From: an uncultured bacterium
GTDB lineage: Bacteria > Patescibacteriota > Minisyncoccia > Phycocordibacterales > CAIZLB01
Length of the DNA: 26,109 nucleotides
Direction: 5' to 3'
Assembly: GCA_903864515.1 (NCBI GenBank)
Contig: CAIPFZ010000002.1
Span: 1-26,109 of the forward strand
In this document: positions 1 to 7,383 of the stretch, one piece after another
How the letters are laid out: every line of letters begins with the position of its first letter
How positions within the stretch are numbered: the first letter of the stretch is position 1
Translations under genes and position numbers: made by a program
Notes under the pieces: generated by a model
Databases searched by the model: none
The model's input: the letters and a program-made list of their open reading frames with translations, nothing else
Told to the model about the DNA's origin: nothing

Positions 1-31
1 GGCTTTAATTCATAGAGTCATTAAACTCTTG

Positions 32-104
32 TCCGCCCGGTAGGATTCGAACCTACGACCGTTCACTTAAGAGGCGACTGCTCTACCAACTGAGCTACGG
101 GCGG
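32..104 (-). tRNA. tRNA-Lys(CUU)
   Basis: The minus strand folds as a 73-nt cloverleaf. The acceptor stem CCGCCCG/CGGGCGG is perfect, the D stem is GCTC/GAGC, and the T arm is GTAGG-TTCGAAT-CCTAC. The anticodon loop CTCTTAA gives CUU (Lys). The anticodon stem has a G27-A43 mismatch at its outer end. CCA is not encoded: the base after A73 is C, then AAG, so CCA must be added enzymatically. Confidence 0.93.
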
Positions 105-168
105 ATATGTTGATAATGGTATCAAAAAAACATATTTTATACAACTATTTTGGGGGAGAAATAAAAGA

Positions 169-196
169 GGGGGCAGACACAGCTGTGTCTGCCCCC
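169..196 (-). terminator. Rho-independent terminator of the 3D-domain gene
   Basis: A perfect 28-bp palindrome (GGGGGCAGACACAG and its complement) lies 14 bp past the stop of the 3D-domain gene. On the minus strand it is followed by the T-rich stretch CTCTTTTATTT, as expected for an intrinsic terminator. With no unpaired centre, the real loop must come from opening the central bases. Confidence 0.8.
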
Positions 197-209
197 GAGG
201 GGTTACGAA

Positions 210-845
210 TCATTTATTGTAGGCTAGGAGTAGAGTCTTATGCTCTGACGTCTCAAGCCCTCTGGACATCCAGAAATCGATAGACATACGCTCTTTAAGG
301 CGCGAAAGCCTCTCCAGGTCCTTCAGGCCTTCCAAAGAGGGGCCTGTAATCACGAGTACCGTTGTCCAGTCCTCTGTGATTGTCCTTGGAGAATATATAT
401 CGATTACTGGGCGTGTAGCCCATTCCTCTCCTCGTTTTTCTCGCTTGGCGAGTCTTTCCGAGGCTTTGCGACCGGTAACATCTCCTCCTATGTCAACCGC
501 AAGATAGGGTTGTACGCCCGCTCTTGTGTTTACTAGGACAAGTGATCCGATCGGTATTATTTTGGGGTTGACGGCAACAGCTCCGACAACCTTAGTTGAT
601 CCTTCTCTGAGCCTAATGCCCGTACAGGATCTCTCCTTCTTTGTGTTGACGTCACAATTGCGATCCGTTTTATGATACCTTGTAGCCCTGACGGGTAGGT
701 ATTGATATCCGAGTCTCGTTTGCTTCGCCTCGTCTTGGTTGTTGTTTTTGATTTGTCCGTCACCTTTGGGCTGTCCACATAAGTGGGTCATGGTGATGAA
801 TGTTGCAAATACAGCAACCCCAACGTTCTTTCTGTTTACTGTCAT
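210..845 (-). CDS. Secreted 3D-domain (RlpA-like double-psi barrel) protein
   Basis: A 211-aa protein with an N-terminal hydrophobic segment (about residues 8-22), consistent with export. The middle matches the 3D (Asp-Asp-Asp) domain: AVNPKIIPIGS (91-101), then AVDIGGDVTGR with D118 and D122, then IDIY with D149. In this family the domain is found in cell-wall-active proteins, including MltA- and YocH-like enzymes, so a peptidoglycan-related role outside the membrane is likely but unproven. About 20 charged residues separate the second and third Asp blocks, longer than the usual short spacing. C64 and C74 could form a disulfide. The frame also opens with GTG at 866, but ATG 845 is preferred because an AAAGAGA purine tract lies just upstream. 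One sampled 60-base line (421-480) is 53% GC, against 32% in the nearby infB. It has its own promoter and terminator. Confidence 0.72.
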   Translation of the reverse strand: MTVNRKNVGVAVFATFITMTHLCGQPKGDGQIKNNNQDEAKQTRLGYQYLPVRATRYHKTDRNCDVNTKKERSCTGIRLREGSTKVVGAVAVNPKIIPIGSLVLVNTRAGVQPYLAVDIGGDVTGRKASERLAKREKRGEEWATRPVIDIYSPRTITEDWTTVLVITGPSLEGLKDLERLSRLKERMSIDFWMSRGLETSEHKTLLLAYNK

Positions 846-899
846 TGTTCTCTTTTTTTGGTTCACATAGCACCGTCTATTTGTTCACGGTCCTTATTA

Positions 900-928
900 C
901 TTGTAATCTATTTTAGATGGAGTGTCAA
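900..928 (-). promoter_or_regulatory. Sigma-70-type promoter of the 3D-domain gene
   Basis: On the minus strand a consensus -35 TTGACA (928..923) and a weaker -10 TACAAG (905..900) are separated by 17 bp. The predicted start near 893 gives a leader of about 48 nt. That leader opens with an ACCGT/ACGGT hairpin (891..872) and contains ACCAAAAAAAGAGA before the ATG. Confidence 0.45.
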
Positions 929-995
929 GTCCTTAATTAAAAATAAGGCTCATGTTAGCCTCATTTTTACAATCATATTATTATTTATCTATCTG

Positions 996-1078
996 TGCTC
1001 AGGGCGGGACTCGAACCCGCACAGGCTTTCGCCTACAACATTTTAAGTGTTGCGTGTCTACCATTCCACCACCCGAGC
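996..1078 (-). tRNA. tRNA-Leu(UAA)
   Basis: An 83-nt class II tRNA with a long variable arm. Acceptor strands GCTCGGG and CCTGAGC pair with one G-U, the T arm is GCGGG-TTCGAGT-CCCGC, and the anticodon stem CAACA/TGTTG carries loop CTTAAAA, giving UAA (Leu). CCA is not encoded (ACAG follows). It lies 11 bp downstream of tRNA-Cys on the same strand, so the two are probably co-transcribed. Confidence 0.93.
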
Positions 1079-1089
1079 ATGGGTGTTTG

Positions 1090-1162
1090 AGGCGTAGGCC
1101 GGGATCGAACCGGCGTATAACGATTTTGCAGATCGCCGCGTTAACCACTTCGCCACTACGCC
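1090..1162 (-). tRNA. tRNA-Cys(GCA)
   Basis: A 73-nt cloverleaf. The acceptor stem GGCGTAG/CTACGCC is perfect, the T arm is GCCGG-TTCGATC-CCGGC, and the anticodon loop CTGCAAA gives GCA (Cys). Base 73 is U, the expected discriminator for tRNA-Cys. CCA is not encoded. Confidence 0.94.
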
Positions 1163-1202
1163 AAAAGGGCTTTTAAATCATTCTGCCCATAACTAACTTT
1201 TG

Positions 1203-1541
1203 CTATTTTAACATCCTGTCTATGTTCTGTCTATTGATTTCACCCAAATCTATTTTGAAATCAAAGAAGGGGATTATACCCAATCTTGAGTGACTTTTTA
1301 CATAACTTCTGAATTCATTACATTTCCTGTTTGCAAATTCTTCAACAACAGGCGCCTTCTCCGCAGGAAGGACGCTCAGCAGTATTGTTGCTTTTCTGGC
1401 TCTATCTGCAAGAGTTACATCAGTAACTGTTACTAGAGAGGTTCTGTTGGCTTCACGTGACATAAATTCCATAGCCAGCTCTTTGATGATGTGTATGGTC
1501 CTTTCGTCTCTATGAGGTTTGATTATTGCTTTTGATTTCAT
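1203..1541 (-). CDS. rbfA: Ribosome-binding factor A
   Basis: A 112-aa protein of normal RbfA length. RbfA is a KH-fold factor that binds the 30S subunit during late 16S rRNA maturation. Recognisable parts are the central strand VTVTDVTLADRARKATILLS and the C-terminal LGIIPFFDFKIDLGEINRQNIDRML, matching the family pattern (R.vPel.F..D). It follows infB on the same strand with a short gap, the widespread infB-rbfA order, and is probably transcribed with it. The frame extends to GTG at 1556, adding five residues. ATG 1541 is preferred, but neither start has a clear Shine-Dalgarno sequence, so the choice is uncertain. Confidence 0.82.
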   Translation of the reverse strand: MKSKAIIKPHRDERTIHIIKELAMEFMSREANRTSLVTVTDVTLADRARKATILLSVLPAEKAPVVEEFANRKCNEFRSYVKSHSRLGIIPFFDFKIDLGEINRQNIDRMLK

Positions 1542-1591
1542 ATATATATTTTGCACGATTGGTTTTGAATCATGTTCACTTTGCTAAGGAA

Positions 1592-3172
1592 TTATTTTAT
1601 AACCTTCTGCACCGCTTCTAGTTTGTCTCCTGCTGTTATCTCTATCTTTGATTCAATCATTGAACCAAACTCTAGTCCTTCATCGACACTACTTGTCTTT
1701 TCTTTATGATGTTGAAGTTCACGAACACGTCCTCTACCAATTTCAATATCACGTCTTAGAATTTTAACTTCATCGTTAAAGGAAATTGTACCAACTTCAA
1801 CTCTTCCTCCAAGAACTTGCTTGTCTTTGTTAGAGCTGAATATTTTAAGAACTTTAATCATTCCCTTAGATTCTTCAATTTGAGTTCTTGGTCTATTCTC
1901 TTCTGCAAAGGCTTGTAACCATTCTGTCATCTTGTAGATGATATCAAAAGTCATGATATGAATACCATTCCTTTCAGCCATACTTTTAGCACTATTATCA
2001 ACCTTTGTATTAAAACCAAGAACAACAGTTCCTTCTTTTCCACATGCTAATTTAATATCGTTTTCTAGTACGTCACCAATACTCATGGCAACAATTCTTA
2101 TCTCAACATTAGGAACTTTAATCTTGTTTTTTATCTCATAAACAACAGCTTCAGCAGATCCTGATGTATCTGCTTTAATAATTACTGGAACAATAACTGT
2201 TTCTATAATCTCTTCGCCATTTTCAAATGCAAGTGCGTTAGCTTTGTTTGTTGCAATTATTTTGTCAGATTTTCTAACCTTCTCAAGTGCTTCACTTCTT
2301 TCTTTAACTTTTATTATTTCATCTTCAACATAAGTTTCTGCAGATTTCTTGCTTCCAAATGTAAAACAAACTCCACCAACTTCAGGTTCAGCAGTCCAGC
2401 CAACAACACGAACTGGAGTAGAAGGACCAGCTTCCTTTAATGGTTTTCCTAGAAAGTTCTCCATTATTCTAACAGGGGAGAGAGCTGTACCTGAGACTAT
2501 GTATGAACCTGTGTAGAGTGTACCGTTTTTTATAATTAGTGTTGCTGAAACTCCTCTAACCTTATCTCTGTTAGCTTCAATTACAATACACTCAGCATCA
2601 GTGAAGGGATCTCCGCTTATTTCATCAACTTCAGCTGTTAGAAGGATAAGGTCAAGTAATTCATCAACTCCTACTCCTGTCTTACCAGAGAATGCTACCC
2701 ATGGAATATTTCCACCGTAACCTTCTACATAGATTTCATTCTCTGCTAATGATAGTTTAACTCTATCAATATCTGCGTTTGGTTTGTCTATTTTACTGAT
2801 TCCAACAATGTATGATAGTCCTGCATCTTTAATCGCCTTTAGAGCATCTAGTGTTTGGGGTTTAACACCGTCCTCAGCTGAAACAACAAGAATTGCAATA
2901 TCAGCTGCTGTTGCTCCTCTTGCTCTTATGGCGCTAAAGGACTCATGTCCTGGTGTATCAATGAATACAATAGTCTTTGACGCATCTTTTCCGTTTGCAT
3001 CTGTTGATTTGTGAACAACTTCATAAGAGGACATTCTTTGTGTAATTCCACCAACTTCTTTATCGACCACGTTAGTTTTTCTAATGTAGTCAAGAAGTGT
3101 TGATTTGCCGTGGTCGATGTGTCCCATTACCACCACAACCGGAGGTCTAGCGTCTGATGTTTGAATTTCCAT
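1592..3172 (-). CDS. infB: Translation initiation factor IF-2, short form
   Basis: A 526-aa GTPase that places initiator tRNA on the ribosome. The protein starts almost directly at the G domain, so the long N-terminal region of typical IF-2 (usually 700-900 aa overall) is absent. Visible G motifs are G1 GHIDHGKST (17-25), the switch region GGITQRMSSYEV, G3 DTPGH (72-76), G4 SKID (126-129) and G5 SGKTG (162-166). The canonical G4 is NKID and G5 is SAK, so both base-recognition motifs deviate. Domain II, domain III and the C-terminal barrel follow (to about 526). The promoter lies immediately upstream and the message should be nearly leaderless. rbfA follows in the same unit. Confidence 0.95.
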   Translation of the reverse strand: MEIQTSDARPPVVVVMGHIDHGKSTLLDYIRKTNVVDKEVGGITQRMSSYEVVHKSTDANGKDASKTIVFIDTPGHESFSAIRARGATAADIAILVVSAEDGVKPQTLDALKAIKDAGLSYIVGISKIDKPNADIDRVKLSLAENEIYVEGYGGNIPWVAFSGKTGVGVDELLDLILLTAEVDEISGDPFTDAECIVIEANRDKVRGVSATLIIKNGTLYTGSYIVSGTALSPVRIMENFLGKPLKEAGPSTPVRVVGWTAEPEVGGVCFTFGSKKSAETYVEDEIIKVKERSEALEKVRKSDKIIATNKANALAFENGEEIIETVIVPVIIKADTSGSAEAVVYEIKNKIKVPNVEIRIVAMSIGDVLENDIKLACGKEGTVVLGFNTKVDNSAKSMAERNGIHIMTFDIIYKMTEWLQAFAEENRPRTQIEESKGMIKVLKIFSSNKDKQVLGGRVEVGTISFNDEVKILRRDIEIGRGRVRELQHHKEKTSSVDEGLEFGSMIESKIEITAGDKLEAVQKVIK

Positions 3173-3181
3173 TTAACCCCC

Positions 3182-3210
3182 AATATATAATATTTTTTGG
3201 GGTTTGGCAA
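3182..3210 (-). promoter_or_regulatory. Promoter of infB-rbfA, near-leaderless
   Basis: On the minus strand -35 TTGCCA (3210..3205) and -10 TATATT (3187..3182) are separated by 17 bp. The -10 ends 9 nt before the infB ATG, so the predicted leader is only 2-3 nt. A GGGGG run lies between and could be read as a purine-rich ribosome site, but it would fall upstream of the predicted transcript start. Confidence 0.55.
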
Positions 3211-3216
3211 TGTTTT

Positions 3217-3705
3217 CTACGCCTTCGGAGATATCAACTTATCATGTGCCATTGCAATTGATTTTGCTTCTTCCTCAGTTAACTCAAATGATGACTTAAA
3301 CTTCTGAAGTGGTTTTGCAAAAACGCTCATTCTATCGCTGGAATATAGTGATGAAAAGACAACGCCATCTCCTTGTTCGTTTATAAAAGCTGTAGAGAAG
3401 CTTTGGTTTCCACCGGCCCCTGTTCCTTTAAATGGATTAAACCTCAGTGTATCAACTCCTTGAATTCCATTTCTTAAGCGCTTTTCCACAAGCTTTAGAT
3501 ATTCTTGAGATTCCTTTTTAAAGGCCTCCAGTTCTTCTACATGTTCAATAACAAGATTAATACTTTCCTCAAGAGACTTTGCGTTGCCTTTCAGTAATCT
3601 CTTTAATCTAACTTGTAATCTGATAATAAGAATTAATAATATTAAAACTACGGCAGAAAGTGAAATCAGGCCGATAGATAGAATGTCAGGACTTAAATAA
3701 AACAT
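3217..3705 (-). CDS. DUF4446 family membrane protein
   Basis: A 162-aa protein with one N-terminal transmembrane helix (about 8-29), a coiled-coil-like segment (about 42-80) and a conserved C-terminal domain. IQGVDTLRFNPFKGTGAGGNQSFSTAFINEQGDGVVFSSLYSSDR followed by FAKPLQKFKSSFELTEEEAKSIAMA, here quoted in parts as GVDTLRFNPF, GGNQSFSTAF, GDGVVFSSL and ELTEEEAKSIA, matches the DUF4446 pattern. The family is known from Firmicutes and Patescibacteria; its function is unknown. It is a separate unit from infB, which has its own promoter in the 44-bp gap, and is divergent from the cysteine desulfurase. Confidence 0.75.
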   Translation of the reverse strand: MFYLSPDILSIGLISLSAVVLILLILIIRLQVRLKRLLKGNAKSLEESINLVIEHVEELEAFKKESQEYLKLVEKRLRNGIQGVDTLRFNPFKGTGAGGNQSFSTAFINEQGDGVVFSSLYSSDRMSVFAKPLQKFKSSFELTEEEAKSIAMAHDKLISPKA

Positions 3706-3713
3706 ATTAATAA

Positions 3714-3742
3714 AGTATACAGAAACTTGGTTTTTTTGTATA
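3714..3742 (-). promoter_or_regulatory. Promoter of the DUF4446 gene, near-leaderless
   Basis: The -10 TATACT (3719..3714) ends 8 nt before the ATG at 3705. A weak -35 TATACA (3742..3737) lies 17 bp upstream. The predicted transcript starts about 2 nt before the start codon. Confidence 0.45.
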
Positions 3743-3774
3743 GTATAGTTATTAACTCGACAAAATAAAAAAAC

Positions 3775-5007
3775 ATGTCCAAAAGAATTTATCTAGACTA
3801 CGCTTCAGTTACGCCAATTGACCCCGCTGTGTCAAGGGAGGTTTTTCGGGTGTCCAAAAAATATGTTGCAAATCCGTCATCAATTTACAGAGAGGGGGTT
3901 GTAGCAGGGGAATTTTTGGCATCTTGCAGAAAGAGAATAGCTAGTGTGCTTGAGGCGCATGGTGATGAGATTATCTTCACATCTGGTGGAACTGAATCAA
4001 ATGCACTTGCAATTAGGGGTGTGATTTTGGGATATAGATTGGCAGAAGAAAAATCTGCAGGAAAAGATGGTGAACAAAAGGTTGGAGGAAAAATTCCTCA
4101 TATAATCAGTTCAACAATTGAACATCCGTCAATTAGAGAGCTTTTATTTTCACTTGAAAAGGCGGGGGAGATTAAATTGTCTTTAATTTCTCCAAATGAA
4201 GAGGGGATAATAGAACCTATAAAAATTATGGAGGCATTAAAACCAAATACTGTTTTGGTTAGTGTGATGTACGCCAACAATGAAATTGGAACAATTATGC
4301 CGATACCTGCAATTGCAAAAAAACTTAGAGAATATAAAAAGGAACAACGCAGAACTGAATTTGATATGCCGTTTTTTCATACGGATGCGTCACAAGCTGC
4401 TCAATATCTATCAATGAGAATTCCTACATTGCATGTTGATTTGATGACACTGGACGGTGGAAAGATTTATGGACCAAGAGGAGTTGGAATGTTGTTTGTA
4501 AAGAGAATTGTTCCATTTAAATCAATTACAAGTGGGGGAAGTCAGGAGAGTGGTAGGAGAGCGGGAACGGAAAACTTACCAGGCATTGCAGGATTTACAT
4601 TGGCACTTGAAAAAGTTGAGAAAGAAAAAGTTAAAGAGTTCAAAAGAGTTGGGGTGTTGCGTGATATGCTATTCTTGAATTTAAAATCGTCAAAAATTGG
4701 AAAAAGATTTACAGTAAACGGAGGAACTGCAGAAGGTGAAAGGCTACCAAATAATTTAAATATTTGTATTCCAGAAATTGACGCTGAGTTTCTTGTTTTA
4801 ACCCTTGATGTCTTGGGAGTTTGTGTTTCTTCCGTAACAAGCTGTAGAACTCTATCTGAAGATTCATATTCATATGTTGTTAAAGAAATTGCAGGGGATG
4901 AATGTTCAAAATCATCTCTCAGAATTACTCTTGGAAAATACACAACTAAATCAGAAATTATTAAAGCGGGGAAGTTGATTGTGGAGGCAGTAGGGAGGGT
5001 GATCTAA
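3775..5007 (+). CDS. Cysteine desulfurase (NifS/IscS family)
   Basis: A 410-aa PLP enzyme of the family that removes sulfur from cysteine as a protein persulfide for Fe-S clusters or tRNA thiolation. Signature parts are YLDYASVTPID (6-16), TSGGTESNALAI (69-80), the cofactor-stacking histidine in EHPS (H117), YANNEIGT (166-173), HTDASQ with D204 and Q207, Schiff-base lysine K230 in GGKIYGPRGVG, and GGSQESGRRAGTEN (254-267). The catalytic cysteine is C357 in VTSCRTL. The residue before K230 is Gly, where IscS has His. No iscU, sufU, iscR or thiI lies next to it, so its sulfur acceptor cannot be read from context. Single gene with a terminator 16 bp downstream. Confidence 0.9.
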   Translation: MSKRIYLDYASVTPIDPAVSREVFRVSKKYVANPSSIYREGVVAGEFLASCRKRIASVLEAHGDEIIFTSGGTESNALAIRGVILGYRLAEEKSAGKDGEQKVGGKIPHIISSTIEHPSIRELLFSLEKAGEIKLSLISPNEEGIIEPIKIMEALKPNTVLVSVMYANNEIGTIMPIPAIAKKLREYKKEQRRTEFDMPFFHTDASQAAQYLSMRIPTLHVDLMTLDGGKIYGPRGVGMLFVKRIVPFKSITSGGSQESGRRAGTENLPGIAGFTLALEKVEKEKVKEFKRVGVLRDMLFLNLKSSKIGKRFTVNGGTAEGERLPNNLNICIPEIDAEFLVLTLDVLGVCVSSVTSCRTLSEDSYSYVVKEIAGDECSKSSLRITLGKYTTKSEIIKAGKLIVEAVGRVI

Positions 5008-5022
5008 ATAATAATTAATATC

Positions 5023-5053
5023 AAAAGCCCATCTGTTTATTCGATGGGCTTTT
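5023..5053. terminator. Bidirectional terminator between two convergent genes
   Basis: An 11-bp stem AAAAGCCCATC/GATGGGCTTTT with a 9-nt loop lies between the cysteine desulfurase (plus) and the bactofilin-like gene (minus). The A and T tracts on the two arms make it usable in both directions. Confidence 0.85.
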
Positions 5054-5086
5054 GTATGAATTCCTAAATGCTAATTACTTTTCAAT

Positions 5087-6235
5087 CTATCTCCACTCCT
5101 TGTAAATCCTCCATTCAAGATTGATAATTGCGCCTGTGGTTATTATCATTGATATACATGCCACAATCCAGCCGAAGAATGGTATTAAACCAAGAACACA
5201 ATAAACAATTGTTCCAAGAAGAATTGTTTTCCAATTGATAACGTATTCTGATTTCTTTGAAACCCATTTATGAATTAATGATCCTAAGAAAACCGGTGTC
5301 ATTATGGTTGCAAAGACCACTAGCATTAGAAATGAAAGCACTCCTATTATTCCAAAAGGAATTCCAACAATTGTTATTAGAAGAATAATTGAAAGTATTG
5401 GAAGTACGATTAGAGTAATGATTCCACGTCCAATTTCCTTTAATGGATTTGTTGTAGCTGCTCTAACTAATTCCTTGCTATATTTGCGGAATGAAAGTCC
5501 GATAAGTAGGGCGGCAACTAACAGTGAAAGGAATTTCATAATAAACATTACAGTAAAGAATCCTGCGGCTGCACCTTTTGCACCTTTCTTTGCCTTGTCG
5601 TGCCCTTTAATTTCAGTATAAAGTGTCTCTCCGCGTACAATTCCTCCTTCCTCTATTGTTACAGCTTTTTCAGCTTTGTATTTCAGACTCCCTTTAATAT
5701 CTGCTTTTGGACCAAGTGTTAATTTCTTTGCATTAATATCTACATTTCCGGCGATAGGCGCATTGATGTAAATTTCTTCACCTGCTATTTTAACCTTTCC
5801 TTTTACTTCAGATTCCATTCTGATTGTTCCTCCAGCAATCACAGCATCTCCACCTATTGTTTTGCCTGAGAGAATTATCTGTCCTCCGCCGATGAGGGCG
5901 TCACCTAATATGTCACTAGCTATTGTGATATTTCCACCACCTATGCGAGCATCACCAGATATTTGATTCAAAATTGTAACACTTCCTCCAGCGACAAATA
6001 AATCACCCACAACTGGACCTGAAACTAGTGCTGTACCTCCAGCAATTAAAAGGTCTTTGTCAGCACTTCCTGCGCTTACAACTGAACTACCTGCCATGTA
6101 AAGGTTCTCTGCTGATTTTTCACTTGCAGAAAAAGACGGTTGTTCTCCAACTTTAAATTCTGAGGCAAATGTTAAAACGGGTAATGTTAATATTGATAAA
6201 ACTAATAAAGTAAGAATCTTGTTTGTTTTTTTCAT
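5087..6235 (-). CDS. Bactofilin-like repeat protein with C-terminal membrane domain
   Basis: A 382-aa exported protein. A signal peptide (about residues 1-24, ending TFA-SE) is followed by a repeated beta-solenoid region (about 40-215) in which units such as GDLFVAGGSV, GDARIGGGNI, GDALIGGGQI and GDAVIAGGTI recur every 18 or so residues. This resembles polymer-forming bactofilin repeats. About four transmembrane helices follow (about 225-370). The solenoid should therefore lie outside the membrane, unlike cytoplasmic bactofilins. The frame opens at TTG 6253, but that stretch contains the -10 box, so ATG 6235 is the start. Function is unknown; a scaffold or envelope role is inference. Confidence 0.72.
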   Translation of the reverse strand: MKKTNKILTLLVLSILTLPVLTFASEFKVGEQPSFSASEKSAENLYMAGSSVVSAGSADKDLLIAGGTALVSGPVVGDLFVAGGSVTILNQISGDARIGGGNITIASDILGDALIGGGQIILSGKTIGGDAVIAGGTIRMESEVKGKVKIAGEEIYINAPIAGNVDINAKKLTLGPKADIKGSLKYKAEKAVTIEEGGIVRGETLYTEIKGHDKAKKGAKGAAAGFFTVMFIMKFLSLLVAALLIGLSFRKYSKELVRAATTNPLKEIGRGIITLIVLPILSIILLITIVGIPFGIIGVLSFLMLVVFATIMTPVFLGSLIHKWVSKKSEYVINWKTILLGTIVYCVLGLIPFFGWIVACISMIITTGAIINLEWRIYKEWR

Positions 6236-6244
6236 AATACATAT

Positions 6245-6272
6245 ATTATACAACGGGGTGTTTTATATGCAA
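6245..6272 (-). promoter_or_regulatory. Promoter of the bactofilin-like gene, near-leaderless
   Basis: A perfect -10 TATAAT (6250..6245) with -35 TTGCAT (6272..6267) and a 16-bp spacer. The -10 ends 9 nt before the ATG at 6235, giving a predicted leader of about 3 nt. The hexamer lies inside the longer reading frame, which argues for the ATG start. Confidence 0.6.
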
Positions 6273-6282
6273 TTTTGGCTAT

Positions 6283-6311
6283 TTGACTTTGTTTTCACCA
6301 CGCTATACCAT
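6283..6311 (+). promoter_or_regulatory. Candidate promoter of the 6399 orphan gene
   Basis: TTGACT (6283-6288) and TACCAT (6306-6311) are separated by 17 bp. The predicted start near 6318 would give a leader of about 80 nt. The leader contains CCGC-TTAT-GCGG just before the gene, which competes with a GCATAA/TTATGC pairing. Confidence 0.35.
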
Positions 6312-6398
6312 TTACTTTGGATAGGTAGCATTTGCATCCCGCATTGTTGCTGATATCGCATAAAATCTCATTCCGCTTATGCGGTTAGAAAGTTAGAA

Positions 6399-6770
6399 AT
6401 GAAAAGTCCATTCTCAGGCCTTATTCAAGGTGTGTATTTTTATGGAGGCACTCCACACGATTTCTTTATATCAATTCGTTCATCTGATCGTGTTGGGACA
6501 TCAATGGGTAGTTACTGTGACGATTTTGGCTGGGCAGTATTCAAGAAATTTGATGCGTGCGCGGATCAGATTACGTTCCAATTGCTGTACACCGATCCTC
6601 ACAGTTCTGGTTTTTATGGCCACACTGAAGTTGCTTACAGTTTGAAGTTCAATTACTCAAGTAATTTCTGGATTGGAACTGTTGTCACTTTGAACGGTCT
6701 GCATTCTTTCAGTGTCCATGCTGTGGTTACGGAAGTGGATAACAGTTTCTTCGATCCCTTCCTTAGCTAG
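6399..6770 (+). CDS. Unrecognised orphan protein, 123 aa
   Basis: I do not recognise this protein. It is rich in Phe, Ser, Tyr and Gly, with no clear signal peptide or membrane helix, and looks like a small beta-rich soluble protein (for example EVAYSLKFNYSSNFWIGTVVTLNG). It has two cysteines (C40 and C53). No Shine-Dalgarno sequence precedes the ATG. A candidate promoter about 90 bp upstream and a strong terminator just downstream make it a single-gene unit. It belongs to the set of short orphan genes scattered between core genes here. Coding status is supported by the intact frame and the flanking signals, not by homology. Confidence 0.5.
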   Translation: MKSPFSGLIQGVYFYGGTPHDFFISIRSSDRVGTSMGSYCDDFGWAVFKKFDACADQITFQLLYTDPHSSGFYGHTEVAYSLKFNYSSNFWIGTVVTLNGLHSFSVHAVVTEVDNSFFDPFLS

Positions 6771-6795
6771 TCTCATGACGCTTCTTGATTAAACA

Positions 6796-6826
6796 CCCAC
6801 CCCAGGAGCTCGCCTCCTCGGGTGGG
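6796..6826 (+). terminator. Terminator of the 6399 orphan gene
   Basis: Stem CCCACCC/GGGTGGG continues past a C-C mismatch into AGGAG/CTCCT with a 5-nt loop. It is followed on the plus strand by CTTTCTGTTTTAT. Confidence 0.8.
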
Positions 6827-6860
6827 CTTTCTGTTTTATAAAATAGGATAATACGTTCAA

Positions 6861-6894
6861 ACGCCGCGCTGGTCCCGGAGGACCTGCGCGGCGT
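6861..6894 (-). terminator. Terminator of the 6908-7336 membrane-protein gene
   Basis: A long GC-rich hairpin: ACGCCGCGC/GCGCGGCGT, one mismatch, then GGTCC/GGACC with a 4-nt loop. It lies 13 bp past the stop of the minus-strand gene. The tail TTTGAACGTATTAT is only moderately T-rich. Confidence 0.65.
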
Positions 6895-6907
6895 GATGTT
6901 GACCGTG

Positions 6908-7336
6908 TTAGGATTGTTGATTTTTGATGCTGGGTATCGTTGGTTTTTTGCTCCACAGGGCCGCAGCGAGAATTCCCCATCCACCCATACCAGTGATAAG
7001 TGTTATTAGTCCGTAACTTGACGATGGAGTATATATCAAAATCATGGATGCAATCACTAGCAGAATTTCTGCAACCGCTAGTCTACTCATGGTTGAAAAT
7101 TCTGCGCGTGTAAAGGGTCTACTTAAACCATTAGATGCCATTGTCGCAACACTCACACCAGATCCTACGCCATGGGCAATGACGATCGCAACAATCATTG
7201 CTTTGATTACGACTGGAACACCGTGTATTTTATCAAAGGACATGATACAAGTGTAGATCATCAAGATGACCAAAGGTGCCGTAGCGGCGATGTTGACGAT
7301 CCATGATGTCAAACTCCGTTTTGATTCAGTTTTCAT
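6908..7336 (-). CDS. Unrecognised four-helix membrane protein
   Basis: A 142-aa protein with about four predicted membrane helices: 11-32, 42-66, 86-104 and 108-127. The N-terminus MKTESKRSLTS is positively charged and the C-terminus polar. I do not recognise a family. Unlike most core genes here it has a Shine-Dalgarno-like GAGGA 11 nt before the ATG, in a leader that carries two copies of ACAATCAAAT. A convincing promoter was not found. A GC-rich hairpin follows. It belongs to the orphan class, and its function cannot be inferred. Confidence 0.55.
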   Translation of the reverse strand: MKTESKRSLTSWIVNIAATAPLVILMIYTCIMSFDKIHGVPVVIKAMIVAIVIAHGVGSGVSVATMASNGLSRPFTRAEFSTMSRLAVAEILLVIASMILIYTPSSSYGLITLITGMGGWGILAAALWSKKPTIPSIKNQQS

Positions 7337-7357
7337 TTAATTAAATTCCTCAGTTTG

Positions 7358-7383
7358 ATTTGATTGTGCTTAAATTTGATTGT
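7358..7383 (-). repeat. Direct repeat in the leader of the membrane-protein gene
   Basis: Two identical 10-bp copies of ACAATCAAAT (minus strand, 7383..7374 and 7367..7358) start 16 bp apart upstream of the ATG at 7336. Leaders at 17333, 23490 and 23935 carry related TCAAATCAAA or AATCAAAC stretches. Confidence 0.5.

Noticed and set aside
783..1176. Plus-strand open frames across the tRNA-Leu and tRNA-Cys region
   Set aside because: They run antisense through two well-formed tRNA genes and the start of the 3D gene, with no homology or initiation signals.
7358..7383. Start of a CRISPR or longer repeat array
   Set aside because: Only two 10-bp copies with a 6-bp gap; no further units or cas genes.
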